The position numbers were made by a program, and so were the translations under genes. From positions 1,984,001-2,048,000 of the forward strand of contig JAJTWR010000431.1 in assembly GCA_021613335.1 (NCBI GenBank): DNA of 64,000 nt, read 5' to 3'. The DNA is from Whitmania pigra. Its lineage: Eukaryota > Annelida > Clitellata > Hirudinida > Haemopidae. Of this stretch, positions 61,767 through 64,000 are shown in pieces (positions within the stretch are counted from its first letter, which is position 1; every line of letters begins with the position of its first letter). Under the pieces are notes generated by a model, which saw only the letters and a list, made by a program, of their open reading frames with translations, was not told the origin of the DNA and ran no database searches.

Positions 61767-63602
61767 TCAATCCTCTTCCCGCTTCCGTTCGCGCTCCGCT
61801 CGGTAGCGGGCGTTGAACGAGAGGATGCGCTTTCGCAGGCGAATGGACTTCGGCGTCACTTCGACGAGCTCATCGGAAGCAATCCATTCGAGGGACTTCT
61901 CCAAGCTCAGCTCCACCGGCGGCGTGAGGATGACGTTCTCGTCGCGTCCGGCCGCGCGGATGTTGGTGAGTTTCTTTTCCCGAGAGGCGTTCACGTCGAG
62001 GTCGCTTGGGTGGGCGTGCTCGCCGATAATCATCCCTTCGTAGAGGGCGGCGCCGGGTGCGACGAATAGTTTTCCGCGTTCCTGAATGGAGAAGAGCGCG
62101 TAGGGAATCGCGGCACCGGTGCGGTCGGCGATGATGGCGCCGTTGCTGCGCCGGGGGATGTGCCCCTGGTACGGCTCCCAGCCGTCGAACTGCGAGCTCA
62201 TGATGCCCTCGCCCTTGGTGACGGTGAGGAATTCGCTGCGGAAACCGACGAGGCCGCGGGCAGGGATCCGGAAGCCCAAGCGGGTGCGGGCGCCGCCGAG
62301 GCTGCGCATGTCGACGAGCCGCCCTTTGCGCGGCCCGAGGCGTTCCGTGACCGAGCCGACTGCACTCTCTGGAACGTCGGCCACGAGGAGCTCCATCGGC
62401 TCGTGCTTCTGCCCGTCGATTTCTTTGAGAATAGGCTCCGGGTTCGACGCGGTGAGCTCGTAGCCTTCGCGGCGCATGGTCTCGATGATGACCGCAAGCT
62501 GGAGCTCTCCTCGCGCCAACACCTTGAAGGCATCCGGCGAGGCGGTGTCTTCCAAGCGAATGGAGACGTTCCGGTACGCTTCCTTCTGGAGGCGCTCGCG
62601 GAGGTTGCGTGAAGTGACGTACTTTCCTTCTTTGCCGGCATAGGGCCCGTCGTTGACGCGAAACACCATCATCATGGTGGGCTCGTCGACGGAGATGCGG
62701 GGCAGGGGAGCTAACTTTTCCGGGTGGCAGAGCGTATCGCCGATGGAGAGCGCTTCAATGCCCGCGACGCAGACGATTTCGCCTGGACCCGCGTCGGAAA
62801 TCTCGACACGCTTCAAGCCCGAGAACCCGTAGAGCTTCACCACCTTGCCGGGCTGCACAACGCCTTGGTCGCGGCAGACAGCGACCGACATGTTGGTGGC
62901 GATGCGTCCGGCGGAGATGCGGCCGATGGCGATGCGCCCCACGTAGTCGTCGTAGTCGAGGTTCGCGATGAGGAGCTGGAGCGGGTCCTCGGCGGTGGCG
63001 GTCGGCGGCGGAGGGATGTGCGAGAGGATGGCTTCGAAGAGCGGCGTGAGGTCGTCGCCCCGGTTGTCGAGGTCGAGGGAAGCGCGGCCTTCGCGGGCGA
63101 CCGCGTAGAGCACCGGGAAATCCAAGTCCTTTTCCTCGGCGCCGAGGTCGATGTAGAGGCCGTAGACTTGGTCCAAGACTTCCTTCGCGCGCGCGTCTTT
63201 GCGGTCAATCTTGTTGATGACGAGCACCGTCTTCAGCCCGAGGCCGAGCGCCTTGGAGAGCACGAAACGGGTCTGCGGCAACGGACCTTCCGCAGCGTCG
63301 ACGAGGAGCAGCACTCCGTCGACCATGCGCAGTCCGCGCTCGACTTCGCCGCCGAAGTCTGCGTGGCCCGGCGTGTCGACGATGTTGATGAACGAGTCCT
63401 GGTAGGCGATGGCGGTGTTCTTCGCCATGATGGTGATGCCCTTCTCGCGCTCCAGGTCGTTCGAATCCATGACGCGCTCCGCTACCTGCTCGTTGGCGCG
63501 GAAGGCTCCTCCCTGCCGAAGCATGTGGTCGACCAAGGTAGTTTTTCCGTGGTCAACGTGGGCGACGATAGCGACGTTACGAATGTGGTCTCGTGGAAAC
63601 AT
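61767..63602 (-). CDS. typA: Ribosome-associated GTPase TypA/BipA
   Basis: A 611-residue translational GTPase of ribosome assembly and stress adaptation. G motifs are AHVDHGKT (P-loop), [14 protein letters not shown] and NKIDR. Domain II and III blocks ([34 protein letters not shown]) and the BipA-specific C-terminal domain ([43 protein letters not shown]) are complete. ATG 63602 follows AAGGAG. It converges on the NHL lipoprotein gene with a 25-bp gap. Confidence 0.97.
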   Translation of the reverse strand: MFPRDHIRNVAIVAHVDHGKTTLVDHMLRQGGAFRANEQVAERVMDSNDLEREKGITIMAKNTAIAYQDSFINIVDTPGHADFGGEVERGLRMVDGVLLLVDAAEGPLPQTRFVLSKALGLGLKTVLVINKIDRKDARAKEVLDQVYGLYIDLGAEEKDLDFPVLYAVAREGRASLDLDNRGDDLTPLFEAILSHIPPPPTATAEDPLQLLIANLDYDDYVGRIAIGRISAGRIATNMSVAVCRDQGVVQPGKVVKLYGFSGLKRVEISDAGPGEIVCVAGIEALSIGDTLCHPEKLAPLPRISVDEPTMMMVFRVNDGPYAGKEGKYVTSRNLRERLQKEAYRNVSIRLEDTASPDAFKVLARGELQLAVIIETMRREGYELTASNPEPILKEIDGQKHEPMELLVADVPESAVGSVTERLGPRKGRLVDMRSLGGARTRLGFRIPARGLVGFRSEFLTVTKGEGIMSSQFDGWEPYQGHIPRRSNGAIIADRTGAAIPYALFSIQERGKLFVAPGAALYEGMIIGEHAHPSDLDVNASREKKLTNIRAAGRDENVILTPPVELSLEKSLEWIASDELVEVTPKSIRLRKRILSFNARYRAERERKREED

Positions 63603-63657
63603 CGAGGCTCCTTAGAAAGTTGTTCGATGGCGCGCAACCAAAGGCTATAGGGGCCAC

Positions 63658-64000
63658 GTGTACCTCCCGCTCACGGCACACCCCGCCCTGCGCCGGGTCG
63701 ACACGCGGATGTTTACGCTGCGTTACTACGCCAACTGCATGTCCTGCTCGTTTTGTCGCGATTCCTGCTGCCAATACGGATGCGACGTCAACTCTGTCGA
63801 AAAGGCGCGACTCTGGGAGCTTCGCGACGAAATCGCCCCTTACGTGTCGCATCCACCCGAGCAATGGTTTAGCTCGGAGGTGTTTCACGATCCGGATTAC
63901 GAGTCGGGGACCTACGTTCGTGCGCAGAGAATCGATGGGAAGTGCGTCTTTCGTCGGGCGAAGGGAAAAGGCTGCACTCTGCATACCTATGCCCTGGAGA
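63658..64000 (+). CDS. YkgJ-type Cys-cluster (zinc/iron-chelating) protein, 3' end outside window
   Basis: An open frame from GTG 63658 runs off the right edge (114 codons visible). It begins with MYLPLTAHPALRRVD and contains a dense cysteine cluster, CMSCSFCRDSCCQYGCDV, at about residues 28-45, then a second one, GKCVFRRAKGKGCTLH, near the edge. This matches the CxxCxxxCC-type putative zinc/iron-chelating family (UPF0153/YkgJ). It is divergent from typA with a 55-bp spacer. AGGGG before the GTG is the likely ribosome site. The function of the family is unknown. Confidence 0.75.
   Translation, partial: MYLPLTAHPALRRVDTRMFTLRYYANCMSCSFCRDSCCQYGCDVNSVEKARLWELRDEIAPYVSHPPEQWFSSEVFHDPDYESGTYVRAQRIDGKCVFRRAKGKGCTLHTYALE

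Overview
The window is dense chromosomal DNA, roughly 60% GC by eye, from a Gram-negative bacterium. Features pointing to the Myxococcota (former Deltaproteobacteria) are the many lipoprotein signal peptides, ExbB/ExbD proteins, a matrixin-type HExxHxxGxxH lipoprotein, large repeat-stalk/propeller lipoproteins, tandem lysine 2,3-aminomutases, an SspB-type ClpX adaptor beside smpB, and an InhA-like enoyl-ACP reductase. This placement is inference. I see no prophage, IS element, CRISPR array, rRNA or tRNA.

Layout. 1-5.8 kb: end of a RapA-like helicase, tesB, a biotin carboxylase/biotin carrier pair and a secreted gamma-glutamyltransferase. 5.8-13.3 kb (minus strand): pcrA-type helicase, an orphan chemoreceptor-like protein, an M48/HtpX relative that has lost its zinc ligands, a universal stress protein and an Nramp transporter. 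13.3-18.8 kb: an epimerase, a CopA-type P-ATPase, then the most interesting unit: a short secreted Cys/Gly/Lys-rich peptide, an MNIO (DUF692) enzyme and a DUF2063 partner. That is the layout of copper-linked modified-peptide (RiPP) loci such as methanobactin, HvfA and bufferin. 18.8-22.6 kb: a less GC-rich stretch with two small membrane-type ORFs and a two-lobed M16 peptidase.

22.6-39.1 kb is mostly housekeeping: comM, then exbB-exbD-exbD-dedA-manC, fabI-nuclease-dut-purB, argB, an AEC carrier, an RNase D-like exonuclease, ttcA, an RlmI-like methyltransferase, and panB-hyp-panC-smpB-sspB. 39.4-44.8 kb: a metalloprotease lipoprotein, two overlapping KamA genes, a SpoIID-domain protein and GtrA. 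45.3-50.3 kb: an MMPL/HpnN-like exporter beside two tail-to-tail ceramide glucosyltransferase-like (HpnI-like) paralogues, suggesting lipid glycosylation and transport. 50.5-54.7 kb: an extended MHS-type MFS transporter, a hydrolase, queA and a GFA protein. 54.7-60.1 kb: two lipoproteins of one family that share a 1.1-kb near-identical C-terminal block; the short one is a repeat-deleted version of the long one. 60.3-64.0 kb: an NHL-repeat lipoprotein, typA and the start of a Cys-cluster (YkgJ-type) protein.

Control elements visible in the sequence include two leaders in which the Shine-Dalgarno sequence lies inside a hairpin (upstream of the M48 relative and of pcrA), ATACGT direct repeats before the MFS gene, and several perfect inverted repeats in promoter regions.
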